Origin: a virus | Virus record (IMG/VR): IMGVR_UViG_3300027833_000197 | Coordinates: 1-25,866 of that record | Length of the DNA: 25,866 nucleotides | Direction: 5' to 3' (one strand) | Shown here: piece after piece, positions 14,703 through 20,686 of the stretch | Numbering within the stretch: the stretch's first letter is position 1 | Layout of the letters: each line of letters starts with the position of its first letter | Translations under genes and position numbers: made by a program | The notes under the pieces: model-generated | The model's input: the letters and a program-made list of their open reading frames with translations, nothing else | The model's database searches: none | What the model was told of the DNA's origin: nothing

Positions 14703-15209
14703 ATGAATATTTATAGAATGAATGAAAAGGCAGAACTCCCAGAGTACGCAACAAAAGGTTCAGCCTGTTTCGATATCAAAGCATGTTTTCAGAATGGCGA
14801 TATGCTCAAAGCTTACAATTCTTGGAACAAAGAACAATCTGTGGCAGTTAAAGGTGTTTCCACAGATCGTGACGCATTTCAGCTTCCACCAGGAATTAGG
14901 GTGCTAGTACCCACAGGATTAATTTTCGACGTACCAGAGAAACATGTTTTAAAACTATTCATTCGTTCTGGACTAGCCTTGAAGAAAGGTTTGTCTTTGT
15001 CGAATGGCACTGGAATTATTGATTCTGATTACACACTAGAGACATTCGTTATGTTACAAAACAACACCGACAGTCTTGTCAAGATCACTAATGGTGATCG
15101 TATTGCTCAAGGTATGCTTGAAAAAGTTGTTCAACTAAAAATTACAGAAACAACAAAGCCAATGGAATTGACTGGGCGAGATGGGGGTTTCGGTTCAACA
15201 GGAGAATAA
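14703..15209 (+). CDS. dut: dUTP nucleotidohydrolase (trimeric dUTPase)
   Basis: A 168-residue enzyme that converts dUTP to dUMP and pyrophosphate, limiting uracil in phage DNA and feeding dTMP synthesis. All five family motifs are present: 1, KGSACFDIKA at 18-27; 2, IRSGLALKKG at 87-96; 3, NGTGIIDSDY at 101-110 with the catalytic-site Asp and Tyr; 4, NGDRIAQ at 130-136; 5, the P-loop-like RDGGFGSTG at 159-167. About 25 residues (30-55) between motif 1 and the next strand make it longer than minimal dUTPases. It follows regA by one base. Confidence 0.93.
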   Translation: MNIYRMNEKAELPEYATKGSACFDIKACFQNGDMLKAYNSWNKEQSVAVKGVSTDRDAFQLPPGIRVLVPTGLIFDVPEKHVLKLFIRSGLALKKGLSLSNGTGIIDSDYTLETFVMLQNNTDSLVKITNGDRIAQGMLEKVVQLKITETTKPMELTGRDGGFGSTGE

Positions 15210-15213
15210 GCTT

Positions 15214-15522
15214 ATGCTTAAATACTTAATACCGACTATTCTATTATCAACAGGGGCGTTTGCTCAAGAAGTACCACCTTTCCATTCAGTACAAGCTTGT
15301 GGGACGATGCCTGATATGGCAGAACAAATGCGTGAATATGGTGAAGAAATTTTGTTTAATGGCAAAATTCTACAGCAACACATAAGTGGTCAACTTGTTG
15401 ACACTGAATTTGTTTTTAGTACAAATCAAGACACAGGTTCTTGGACTATGATTTCCTTGTTTCCAAACGGTTGGTCGTGCTTAGTAGCTAATGGTACTGG
15501 TTTTGAGCCTTTTATTAGATAA
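15214..15522 (+). CDS. Small secreted protein
   Basis: A 102-residue protein with a clear signal peptide: LKYLIPTILLSTGAFA, with a likely cleavage after AFA at about residue 16. The mature part has two cysteines (in QACGTM and GWSCLV) that could form a disulfide in the periplasm, and the end has the pattern GSWTMISLFPNGWSCLVANGTG. I recall similar exported proteins of unknown role in marine T4-like phages. ATG 15214 is chosen because AGGAGAA (15200-15206) is well spaced and the signal peptide begins there. The first base follows dut by four. Confidence 0.75.
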   Translation: MLKYLIPTILLSTGAFAQEVPPFHSVQACGTMPDMAEQMREYGEEILFNGKILQQHISGQLVDTEFVFSTNQDTGSWTMISLFPNGWSCLVANGTGFEPFIR

Positions 15523-15547
15523 ATTTAAAATTACGACAAAGACACTT

Positions 15548-15555
15548 TATAAATA
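15548..15555 (+). promoter_or_regulatory. T4-type late promoter for hsp20
   Basis: A perfect TATAAATA followed by AA lies 60 bases before the hsp20 ATG. The leader that follows can form a hairpin, GTGTGA (15559-15564) with TCACAC (15576-15581), and a second one over the ribosome site. Confidence 0.75.
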
Positions 15556-15587
15556 AAGGTGTGATGCCTAATGGGTCACACTACTTA

Positions 15588-15608
15588 ATCTTGCTTAATA
15601 AAGGAGAT
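15588..15608 (+). promoter_or_regulatory. Candidate RNA thermometer over hsp20 ribosome site
   Basis: ATCT (15588-15591) pairs with AGAT (15605-15608), and CTT (15594-15596) pairs with AAG (15601-15603), with an AATA loop and a TG/G internal bulge. This encloses the ribosome site AAGGAGAT. A short, imperfect, A/U-rich stem of this kind is typical of heat-opened thermometers on small heat-shock genes. It is inferred by eye only. Confidence 0.4.
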
Positions 15609-15614
15609 AGCAAA

Positions 15615-16070
15615 ATGAATAAACGTAGTTTAGACGGTAGACTAGATGCCGCAATGCTTAATGATCCATTCTTAATCGGGTTTGACCGAATGATTGAAAG
15701 AATGAGAGACACAGCCCCAAATCAACAGGCTTACCCACCCTACAACATCGTCAAGGTAGACGATGACCAATATGAATTGCAGTTAGCAATTGCTGGGTTC
15801 ACCTATGACGATCTTGATATTCAGATCAAAGATGGGGTGCTAACAATCGAAGGCAAACAGGAAGACACAGATGAGAAACATTACATCCATCGTGGAATTT
15901 CTGGTCGTTCCTTCTCAAGAGTTTTCACATTAGCTGATACAGTTGTTGTGAATGGCGCTGACCTTATCGATGGTATCTTAACCGTCAAATTGGAAAACGT
16001 AATACCAGAAGCAAAGAAACCTCGTAAGATTGAAATCAATCGTGGGGAACCCCAGCTTCTAAAGGGGTGA
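15615..16070 (+). CDS. hsp20: Hsp20 small heat-shock chaperone (IbpA-like)
   Basis: A 151-residue alpha-crystallin-domain protein. The domain runs from PYNIVKVDDDQYELQLAIAGF (about residue 39) through YIHRGISGRSFSRVFTLAD to DGILTVKLE and PRKIEI. The IbpA-type features YIHRGI, a LADxVxV strand and PEAKKPRKIEI are all present. It would hold aggregating proteins, perhaps virion parts, during infection. Hsp20 is a common core-type gene in marine T4-like phages. ATG 15615 follows AAGGAGAT and is preferred to an upstream in-frame start in the leader. A late promoter lies at 15548 and a strong terminator follows. Confidence 0.92.
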   Translation: MNKRSLDGRLDAAMLNDPFLIGFDRMIERMRDTAPNQQAYPPYNIVKVDDDQYELQLAIAGFTYDDLDIQIKDGVLTIEGKQEDTDEKHYIHRGISGRSFSRVFTLADTVVVNGADLIDGILTVKLENVIPEAKKPRKIEINRGEPQLLKG

Positions 16071-16086
16071 TGTCCTAAGCATCAAG

Positions 16087-16115
16087 TGGGGAGGCAACCG
16101 CCTTCCCATTTTTTT
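16087..16115 (+). terminator. Strong intrinsic terminator after hsp20
   Basis: A 9-bp stem, TGGGGAGGC (16087-16095) with GCCTTCCCA (16100-16108, one G-U), has an AACC loop and a run of seven T (16109-16115). It ends the 45-to-hsp20 region before the next sigma-70 promoter. Confidence 0.92.
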
Positions 16116-16141
16116 ATAATATGTGCTAATACCATATTTAC

Positions 16142-16170
16142 TTGACAGATTATAGTCATTATGATATAAT
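16142..16170 (+). promoter_or_regulatory. Consensus sigma-70 promoter for phosphoesterase operon
   Basis: TTGACA at 16142-16147 and TATAAT at 16165-16170 have a 17-bp spacer. It agrees with the gene 55 promoter (2597-2625) at 24 of 29 positions, including most of the spacer. Confidence 0.9.
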
Positions 16171-16207
16171 ATAGGTACATTTAAATTATGTAAGGAGATT
16201 AACACTA

Positions 16208-16987
16208 ATGGCAGGTAAAACAGCAGTTGTGTTTTCATGCGCCCATAGTGACCCTCAAGTTAGCAACGAGCGATTTGATTGGTTGGGCGAATTAATCTGG
16301 GACGTAAAACCTGACTACGTTGTAGATTTAGGTGACGGTGCAGATATGAGGTCACTGAACAGTTTTGATTCAGCCAAGGCTCCGAAGAATTTCGTAAGCC
16401 AAAGCTATGAAGCAGACATTGAATGCTACAACGAAGCAATGGATCGTATGCGTATTAAGTTTAAAGCTAATAAACGCAAACGTCCTGCATATTACGGATT
16501 TGAAGGCAATCACGAGACTAGGATTAGAAGAGCTATCGCAATGGACCCTCGCATCGAAGGGGAGAAGTACGGTATTTCTTTTAAGCATCTTGGTACAGAT
16601 AATTGGTTTGATGAATATCACGAGTACGAACATGACGCACCAGCCATTCATGATTATGATGGCGTAAGTTATGCACATTTCTTTACTAATGGCTATCGCC
16701 CAATGTCTGGTGTAAACCACGCTGCTGGCATTTTAGCTAAACGTTTTGGTAGTGCAACTTGTGGTCATAGTCATAAACGTGACATGAAAATTCGAGATGA
16801 TGTACATCCATACGGAGCAATCGGCTTAGTTGCAGGTTGTTACAAGGGCGCACCCGAAGGTTGGGCAGGTCAGATGAACAAAGAATGGTGGTCTGGCGTT
16901 GTTATTAAACGTGAAATCGAGAATGGCATGTATGAGCCAGAATTTGTTTCACAAGAAAGGCTAAAAACAACTTATGGTAAAAAGTAA
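16208..16987 (+). CDS. Calcineurin-like metallophosphoesterase
   Basis: A 259-residue protein with the binuclear-metal motifs of the calcineurin superfamily: a start motif CAHSDPQ (H13, D15), VVDLGDGAD at 38-46, GFEGNHETR at 98-106, and GHSHKRD near 187. It is more like the stand-alone phage phosphoesterases than like gp47. The substrate (nucleic acid, nucleotide or phosphoprotein) cannot be told. It starts after AAGGAGATT and has a strong early promoter. Its end overlaps the next gene by 14 bases, so the two are coupled. Confidence 0.85.
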   Translation: MAGKTAVVFSCAHSDPQVSNERFDWLGELIWDVKPDYVVDLGDGADMRSLNSFDSAKAPKNFVSQSYEADIECYNEAMDRMRIKFKANKRKRPAYYGFEGNHETRIRRAIAMDPRIEGEKYGISFKHLGTDNWFDEYHEYEHDAPAIHDYDGVSYAHFFTNGYRPMSGVNHAAGILAKRFGSATCGHSHKRDMKIRDDVHPYGAIGLVAGCYKGAPEGWAGQMNKEWWSGVVIKREIENGMYEPEFVSQERLKTTYGKK

Positions 16988-17198
16988 AACCAAAACTAAT
17001 CTGCGTTCGGCTCCTATGTCGAGCGCAGAAATCGAACGGTTAGAAGATGAGCAAGCGGATAACGCTGACCAAATTCTAATTCAGCAATGGCTTGCTAAGA
17101 AGGAAAACAAAGTTGAAGTGTGTGACTACAATACTCGCACAGATGAAGAAGACATTGTTTACCATTGGAAGAAGAACAAAGCTAACAAAAAATCCTAA
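16974..17198 (+). CDS. Small charged protein, unknown
   Basis: A 74-residue protein, basic at both ends (MVKSKTKTNLRS and KKNKANKKS) and acidic in the middle (IERLEDEQADNADQ). It starts at ATG 16974 inside the end of the phosphoesterase gene, in another frame, implying translational coupling. No motif, membrane segment or family is recognised. Confidence 0.55.
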   Translation: MVKSKTKTNLRSAPMSSAEIERLEDEQADNADQILIQQWLAKKENKVEVCDYNTRTDEEDIVYHWKKNKANKKS

Positions 17199-17212
17199 TA
17201 GGAGATTATATT

Positions 17213-17584
17213 ATGGCTACTGCGAATCCATACGACACACTCGTAGAAATTAGTGAAGAAGATTACTGCAATCAGATGATGCAAAACCCACTTGGTCGAA
17301 AGTGGTTTATCTGGCACAGAGAAAACCCTGCGTTTTTCGAACTGTTTGAACAGTTTACTAAAGAAGCAATCAGAGCAGGTCACACACAACTCAGTGGTTG
17401 GTTGATTATTAATCGTGTACGTTGGGAAACTGATGTTGTTACTACTGGCGACAAGTATAAGATTTCTAACAATTACGTAGCATTGTTTGCACGTTTGTTT
17501 ATGATCAAGTATCCAGAGTACATCGGCTTTTTCACAACAAAGAAAATGTCCAGTATACCAGAAGATGTTTTTAATCCAACATAA
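17213..17584 (+). CDS. Conserved phage protein of unknown function
   Basis: A 123-residue globular protein with a WHRENPAFFELFEQFTKEAIRAG segment, an INRVRWETDV block, then KISNNYVALFARLFMIKYPEYIGFF. I recall this layout (helical start, RWE, NNYVA-ARLF, hP..gFF) in hypothetical proteins from many unrelated phages and some bacteria. No catalytic motif is evident. It begins at ATG 17213 after TAGGAGAT and closes the phosphoesterase operon. Confidence 0.7.
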   Translation: MATANPYDTLVEISEEDYCNQMMQNPLGRKWFIWHRENPAFFELFEQFTKEAIRAGHTQLSGWLIINRVRWETDVVTTGDKYKISNNYVALFARLFMIKYPEYIGFFTTKKMSSIPEDVFNPT

Positions 17585-17598
17585 GGAGTTTTGGCGTG

Positions 17599-17606
17599 GA
17601 TAAATA
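17599..17606 (+). promoter_or_regulatory. Possible late promoter
   Basis: GATAAATA followed by AAA differs from TATAAATA at the first base only and lies 47 bases before the ATG at 17654. A short hairpin, GTTAC/GTAAC (17611-17625), follows in the leader. It is weaker than the three perfect late octamers in the window. Confidence 0.45.
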
Positions 17607-17653
17607 AAACGTTACATTAAGTAACAACACACATACACACAAAGGAGACTATT

Positions 17654-17875
17654 ATGTCTAACAAAAACCCATTTGAAATTCGTGCAGAAATGCTTCAACT
17701 TGCCAAAGATTATATGGATCAGCAATACCATATGAATATCCAGTTCACAGAGAAAATGGTGGAGCAAGGCAAACAAACCATGGAAGAAGTCAAAGAAACC
17801 TATAAGATGTATTCTATGGCTGATTTGATGGAAAACGCTAAAGAGTTGTATTCTTTTGTATCTAAAAAAGATTAA
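17654..17875 (+). CDS. Conserved small protein of marine T4-like phages
   Basis: A 73-residue helical protein beginning NPFEIRAEMLQLAKDYMDQQY and ending LMENAKELYSFVSKK. I recall this N- and C-terminal pattern as a small conserved protein in cyanophage-type genomes; its function is not known to me. It starts after AAAGGAGA. A possible late promoter precedes it and a terminator/promoter composite follows directly. Confidence 0.7.
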   Translation: MSNKNPFEIRAEMLQLAKDYMDQQYHMNIQFTEKMVEQGKQTMEEVKETYKMYSMADLMENAKELYSFVSKKD

Positions 17876-17880
17876 TATCT

Positions 17881-17917
17881 AAAGGGGGTTGACAGCCCCC
17901 TTTTTTGATTCTATAAC
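17881..17917 (+). terminator. Terminator with the next promoter's -35 in its loop
   Basis: AAAGGGGG (17881-17888) pairs with CCCCCTTT (17896-17903) and is followed by more T (TTTTTT at 17901-17906), a typical intrinsic terminator. Its 7-base loop is TTGACAG, so the -35 TTGACA (17889-17894) is the loop itself. With TATAAC at 17912-17917 after 17 bp it forms a promoter for the gene at 17943. Confidence 0.85.
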
Positions 17918-17942
17918 ATACCAATAAACAATGAGGTACGTT

Positions 17943-18080
17943 ATGCAAGAATTCGAAACACTTCTTAAAAAAGCTTATATGACTGAAGGCACAGATAAGT
18001 CTGTAGTCATCGCTGAATTGTGGGAAAAGTTCCCTGAGTATTGTGAGATGATGGGTCTTACTAACGGATTGAAAGGTTAA
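17943..18080 (+). CDS. 45-residue protein, unknown
   Basis: ATG 17943 follows TGAGGT with good spacing. The frame, which begins MQEFETLLKKAYMTEG and ends MMGLTNGLKG, stops at TAA 18078-18080. An in-frame ATG at 17931 is possible but would lie inside that ribosome site. The peptide is helical, with a single Trp and Cys. It has its own promoter and is followed after four bases by the next gene, which supports it as real. No family is recognised. Confidence 0.55.
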   Translation: MQEFETLLKKAYMTEGTDKSVVIAELWEKFPEYCEMMGLTNGLKG

Positions 18081-18084
18081 TAAT

Positions 18085-18312
18085 ATGCGTGATGTTCAAT
18101 ATAAAGTTACTTATGCTATAGCCGCTTTGGCTGAGCCAGAAGTTCGCACCTTTGATACTCATGATGAGGCTACCGATTGGATTGATGAGTGCATCCAAGA
18201 GCAGATTGATTTTGCGCAAGATGATGCGAATGGAAACCTTACCGTTCGAGAAATTTGCGAAGTTCGTGATGACGTAATGTCTTTAATGCGTTTCGAAGAA
18301 GTTTTCTCTTGA
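18085..18312 (+). CDS. Small protein, tandem paralogue A
   Basis: A 75-residue acidic protein. Residues 16-32 (AEPEVRTFDTHDEATDW) match the next gene's SEPEVRIFDTQDEATDW almost exactly, and the first strands and last helices also correspond. This indicates a tandem duplication. The pattern of a short beta strand, then F-D-T-x-D-E-A-x-x-W, resembles small alpha/beta phage proteins, but I do not know a function. Its TGA stop (18310-18312) is inside the -35 of the promoter for paralogue B. Confidence 0.65.
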   Translation: MRDVQYKVTYAIAALAEPEVRTFDTHDEATDWIDECIQEQIDFAQDDANGNLTVREICEVRDDVMSLMRFEEVFS

Positions 18313-18337
18313 CAACATCGAATCAATATGGCATAAA
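18309..18337 (+). promoter_or_regulatory. Sigma-70-like promoter overlapping a stop codon
   Basis: TTGACA at 18309-18314 contains the stop TGA of paralogue A. CATAAA at 18332-18337 follows after 17 bp. The leader contains AAAGGTAACAAACAAAAGGA, related to other leaders in this island. Confidence 0.6.
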
Positions 18338-18367
18338 CTAAAGGTAACAAACAAAAGGATAGATAAA

Positions 18368-18601
18368 ATGAAAAAATATAAAGTTTCTTTAAAAATAGCC
18401 GATACGTCTGAGCCAGAAGTTCGCATCTTTGATACTCAAGATGAGGCTACCGATTGGGCGGGGGCGGTTATCTTAGGGAAAATCGACATCATCCAAGAGC
18501 ATGAGGGCAGAAAACTTACTGTTGCAGAATTTAACCAAGTTTTTGATTCACTGATGGAAAGTATGGTTCTCAGCGAATTAACAGTTGCTTACCTACAATA
18601 A
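18368..18601 (+). CDS. Small protein, tandem paralogue B
   Basis: A 77-residue protein paralogous to the gene at 18085, sharing the block EPEVR-FDT-DEATDW at about 15-31, also at DNA level. The C-terminal half has diverged. It has its own promoter (18309) and an AAAAGGA ribosome site. Its stop is 25 bases before the next gene, with an AAAGGTAACAAAGAGAAAG leader between them that copies the leader of paralogue B itself. Function unknown. Confidence 0.65.
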   Translation: MKKYKVSLKIADTSEPEVRIFDTQDEATDWAGAVILGKIDIIQEHEGRKLTVAEFNQVFDSLMESMVLSELTVAYLQ

Positions 18602-18626
18602 AGGTAACAAAGAGAAAGTTGAAATT

Positions 18627-18848
18627 ATGATTAATGTAGGTGATATGGTTTTTAGTAGTCGTCATGGATACGCTAATGTAACTGTGATTGAGATTGTCCC
18701 AGATATTTACCAAGGCAATAAGTATGGTGTTGATGTCAAATCAATTCCTATTGGGATGAAAGATAACTGCATCTTTGATCTTGATAATGGTCATTGGTCA
18801 TATGGACACGATGTACATTCTTTGGAAAAAGATGAAGAAAGTTGTTGA
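18627..18848 (+). CDS. Small beta-rich protein, unknown
   Basis: A 73-residue protein starting MINVGDMVFSSRHGYANVTV, a pattern like a small SH3/KOW-type barrel, followed by VPDIYQGNKYGVDVKSIPIG and FDLDNGHWSYGHDV. ATG 18627 follows AGAGAAAG; a longer in-frame reading would begin inside paralogue B and is unlikely. The fold suggestion is by pattern only. Its TGA stop (18846-18848) lies in the next -35 box. Confidence 0.6.
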   Translation: MINVGDMVFSSRHGYANVTVIEIVPDIYQGNKYGVDVKSIPIGMKDNCIFDLDNGHWSYGHDVHSLEKDEESC

Positions 18849-18873
18849 CAACCAGTTAAGTTGATTCTATAAG
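18845..18873 (+). promoter_or_regulatory. Sigma-70 promoter with TGATTC-TATAAG and repeated leader
   Basis: TTGACA at 18845-18850 contains the upstream stop TGA. TATAAG at 18868-18873 is 17 bp further, preceded by TGATTC. From 18860 to about 18900 the sequence is nearly identical to 20259-20299. Confidence 0.8.
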
Positions 18874-18905
18874 TTATATGTAATCAAAACGAAAGTGAGA
18901 ATAGA

Positions 18906-19271
18906 ATGTCTTTTGAAACCACAATGAACCACTTCTTCGCAATGAAAGATGAACTGAACATGAATACTGTTTGGAGCATCTATGATGTTGGTCTTAAAGA
19001 TTCAGATCACGCAATTCTTACCAACAAAGCACGTAAGGTTGTTTACGAAACTGTCGATCCTAATGCTTCGCAAGAAGACTTGATGGCAGACATCAAAGAT
19101 CGTGGTAAGCGCACTACCATCGAAGTTACTGCTTGGGCTGAGAACGGTACAATCAAAGCATTGTGGAAAGCCGCTGAAACTTGCATCAAACTAAGTGGTA
19201 CGCATCACGCTTACATTGAAAACTTTGAGATGCAAGAAGACGGTTCACTTTGGCTCACAACAGGATCATAA
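18906..19271 (+). CDS. Unknown protein
   Basis: A 121-residue protein of mixed alpha/beta composition starting MSFETTMNHFFAMKDELNMN. It contains SIYDVGLKDSDHAI and later WAENGTIKALWKAAETCIK, with no known motif, signal peptide or membrane segment. It follows a strong promoter with the repeated leader (GAAAGTGAGA ribosome site) and is followed after one base by the Cys-rich gene, so the two form an operon. I do not recognise a family. Confidence 0.6.
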   Translation: MSFETTMNHFFAMKDELNMNTVWSIYDVGLKDSDHAILTNKARKVVYETVDPNASQEDLMADIKDRGKRTTIEVTAWAENGTIKALWKAAETCIKLSGTHHAYIENFEMQEDGSLWLTTGS

Positions 19272-19272
19272 T

Positions 19273-19470
19273 ATGGCTTTTTGTTATAAAGATAAAACAT
19301 TTTGCAACAGCGATTGCACAAACACACAATGTCATAGAAACTTTTCACCACAAGTAAGTGCAGAAGCAGACGCTTGGGCAGAGTCATTTGGACTTGATTA
19401 TGCACCAATTGCCCTATCAGACTTTTCAAATGATTGTGGTGGTTACCAAAAAAACCAAAAAAAGAGTTGA
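19273..19470 (+). CDS. Small Cys-cluster protein
   Basis: A 65-residue protein whose N-terminus has C4, C11, C15 and C20 in the pattern CYKDKTFCNSDCTNTQCHRNF, with a further Cys near residue 57. The C-terminal half has APIALSDFSNDCGGY. I recall proteins with TFC-x2-DC-x3-xC-x-R and an ending like sDFS..C..Y in many phages. The four cysteines could bind zinc or an Fe-S cluster. The function is unknown. Its TGA stop (19468-19470) is inside the next -35 box. Confidence 0.7.
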   Translation: MAFCYKDKTFCNSDCTNTQCHRNFSPQVSAEADAWAESFGLDYAPIALSDFSNDCGGYQKNQKKS

Positions 19471-19495
19471 CAACCCCACCACGATTCGCTAAACA
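19467..19495 (+). promoter_or_regulatory. Weak sigma-70-like promoter overlapping a stop codon
   Basis: TTGACA at 19467-19472 includes the stop TGA of the Cys-cluster gene. The -10 region (TAAACA, 19490-19495) is a poor match after 17 bp, though GATTC stands just before it as in the related promoters. The leader continues AGTAAGAGTAACC. Confidence 0.45.
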
Positions 19496-19522
19496 GTAAG
19501 AGTAACCTTGAAAGGATAAGTT

Positions 19523-19813
19523 ATGAATGATGAAATGAAAATTGAACTTGAAGCAATCACTTCTGACGTTGATACTGTAATTTCTAATCTCGAAGCCGCG
19601 AAGCGTGAGTCACAGCGTAGCAATGATAATATCGATCTGTATGACGGTATGGATGATGAAAATGAGCAAAAGATTAATCATCTCCAAGATGCTCTTGCTG
19701 ACGCCACACACGATCTTGACAGCGCAAAAGACCAGTTGGTCAAAGTTGTTACTTATCTCGAACGTTTGGTTGAAGATAATGAAATCGCAGAGATCATGAA
19801 AAACATGATTTAA
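19523..19813 (+). CDS. Small coiled-coil protein, unknown
   Basis: A 96-residue acidic protein, almost entirely helical. Heptad patterns run through ITSDVDTVISNLEAAKRE and KINHLQDALADATHDL and on to LVKVVTYLERLVEDN. It has no Cys or Trp and no membrane segment. It follows AAAGGAT and is the only gene between a stop-overlapping promoter and a terminator/promoter composite. No family is recognised. Confidence 0.6.
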   Translation: MNDEMKIELEAITSDVDTVISNLEAAKRESQRSNDNIDLYDGMDDENEQKINHLQDALADATHDLDSAKDQLVKVVTYLERLVEDNEIAEIMKNMI

Positions 19814-19820
19814 AAACAAA

Positions 19821-19857
19821 AAAGCCCTTGACTGGGCTTTCTTCTTTTGGTAATAAT
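19821..19857 (+). terminator. Terminator with a -35-like loop
   Basis: AAAGCCC (19821-19827) pairs with GGGCTTT (19834-19840) and a U-rich tail (CTTCTTTT) follows. The 6-base loop is TTGACT, one base from TTGACA. AATAAT at 19852-19857, 18 bp further, can serve as -10 for the gene at 19887. Confidence 0.75.
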
Positions 19858-19886
19858 AAGTGTAATCAAGAGAAAGAGACGAATCA

Positions 19887-20240
19887 ATGACTGTTTTAGT
19901 AAAAACCCCATGTGCCAGTGCTACTTTGAACTTCTTCGGTGTGTCAGGCACTACGTGGAACGACAGAACAGGTAAGAACGTTTGGGACAATACCTTACGT
20001 CGTAATGGCTTTGCTGTTCGTAGTCGTTTGTCTGCTTTAGGTAGCGCAACCACTGTTGGAGCCGCTAGACCAAAGATCAGAAAAATCGCCTCTAAAGATA
20101 AAGATATCATTGCGTTTGTTGCAAGAGTTGATGGTCATGTATTAGTGATTGATAGAGACGGTAACACTGTTGTCGATACCGATCCTAGAAAAAAAGACAA
20201 AAGAAGAATGTTTGGTTTTGTTGCTGTTTGGAAGAAATAG
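19887..20240 (+). CDS. Possible papain-like (C39-type) small protein
   Basis: A 117-residue basic protein. TPCASATLNFFGV places a Cys (C9) at the start of a helix, and VARVDGHVLVIDRDGNTVVDT supplies a His (H84) and an Asp (D97 or D99). This order and spacing is that of compact papain-like cysteine peptidases such as C39-type domains. TLRRNGFAVRSR between them resembles the substrate-side helix of such phage proteins. If real, it could be a protease, deamidase or inactive relative. The assignment is by motif only. It has a repeated-type leader with AGAAAGAGA. Confidence 0.5.
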   Translation: MTVLVKTPCASATLNFFGVSGTTWNDRTGKNVWDNTLRRNGFAVRSRLSALGSATTVGAARPKIRKIASKDKDIIAFVARVDGHVLVIDRDGNTVVDTDPRKKDKRRMFGFVAVWKK

Positions 20241-20243
20241 TTC

Positions 20244-20272
20244 TTGACAGCAACCACCGTTGATTCTATAAG
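20244..20272 (+). promoter_or_regulatory. Sigma-70 promoter with repeated leader, second copy
   Basis: TTGACA at 20244-20249 and TATAAG at 20267-20272 have a 17-bp spacer and TGATTC before the -10. The downstream leader is nearly identical to that at 18860-18900 (TTATATGTAATCAAAAC then AAAGTGAGA). Confidence 0.8.
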
Positions 20273-20305
20273 TTATATGTAATCAAAACAAAAGTGAGAT
20301 ATCAA

Positions 20306-20617
20306 ATGTCAAATTCTGCCGCAATGGATCATGCTCTTAAGCAAATCGAAATGTCATTTAACCCTGTACGCTCTGCAATCACAGATAAGAAATGTGCAAT
20401 GATGCGTACTGTGACAATGTTAGCTGATCCTCATTGGGCGTCTCGTGCGTGGGGCAACGTTGCTGAGTACGACATCACTAACACTGATGAGTTAGTCGCC
20501 GCTATGATTGAATTGCGTGATGCAGAAGAAGAATTTGTTGGTCACGAATTTATTGTTGGCGCTGATTGGAATGTACGTGATCTTAATCGTGGTGTAGAAA
20601 AAATTGCCAATCTTTAA
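20306..20617 (+). CDS. Unknown small protein
   Basis: A 103-residue protein, helical in the first third (AAMDHALKQIEMSFNPVRSA), with DPHWASRAWGNVAEYDITN and ELVAAMIELRDAEEEFVGHE further on. No motif identifies a function. ATG 20306 is preferred over the in-frame GTG at 20294, because the latter lies inside the AAAGTGAGA ribosome site. It is a single-gene unit with its own promoter. Confidence 0.6.
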   Translation: MSNSAAMDHALKQIEMSFNPVRSAITDKKCAMMRTVTMLADPHWASRAWGNVAEYDITNTDELVAAMIELRDAEEEFVGHEFIVGADWNVRDLNRGVEKIANL

Positions 20618-20626
20618 AATAAAGGG

Positions 20627-20655
20627 TTGACACTAAGTTAATTTGATTCTATAAC
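20627..20655 (+). promoter_or_regulatory. Sigma-70 promoter with TGATTC-TATAAC
   Basis: TTGACA at 20627-20632 and TATAAC at 20650-20655 have a 17-bp spacer, with TGATTC before the -10. The leader, AGAGTAACAAAAAGAAAGAGA, belongs to the same family as the neighbours. Confidence 0.78.
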
Positions 20656-20686
20656 ATAAGAGTAACAAAAAGAAAGAGACAAAATC

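Noticed and set aside
19610-20110. 166-codon minus-strand frame across 19610-20110
   Set aside because: It runs opposite two plus-strand genes with promoters and ribosome sites and would cross a terminator. No recognisable motif.
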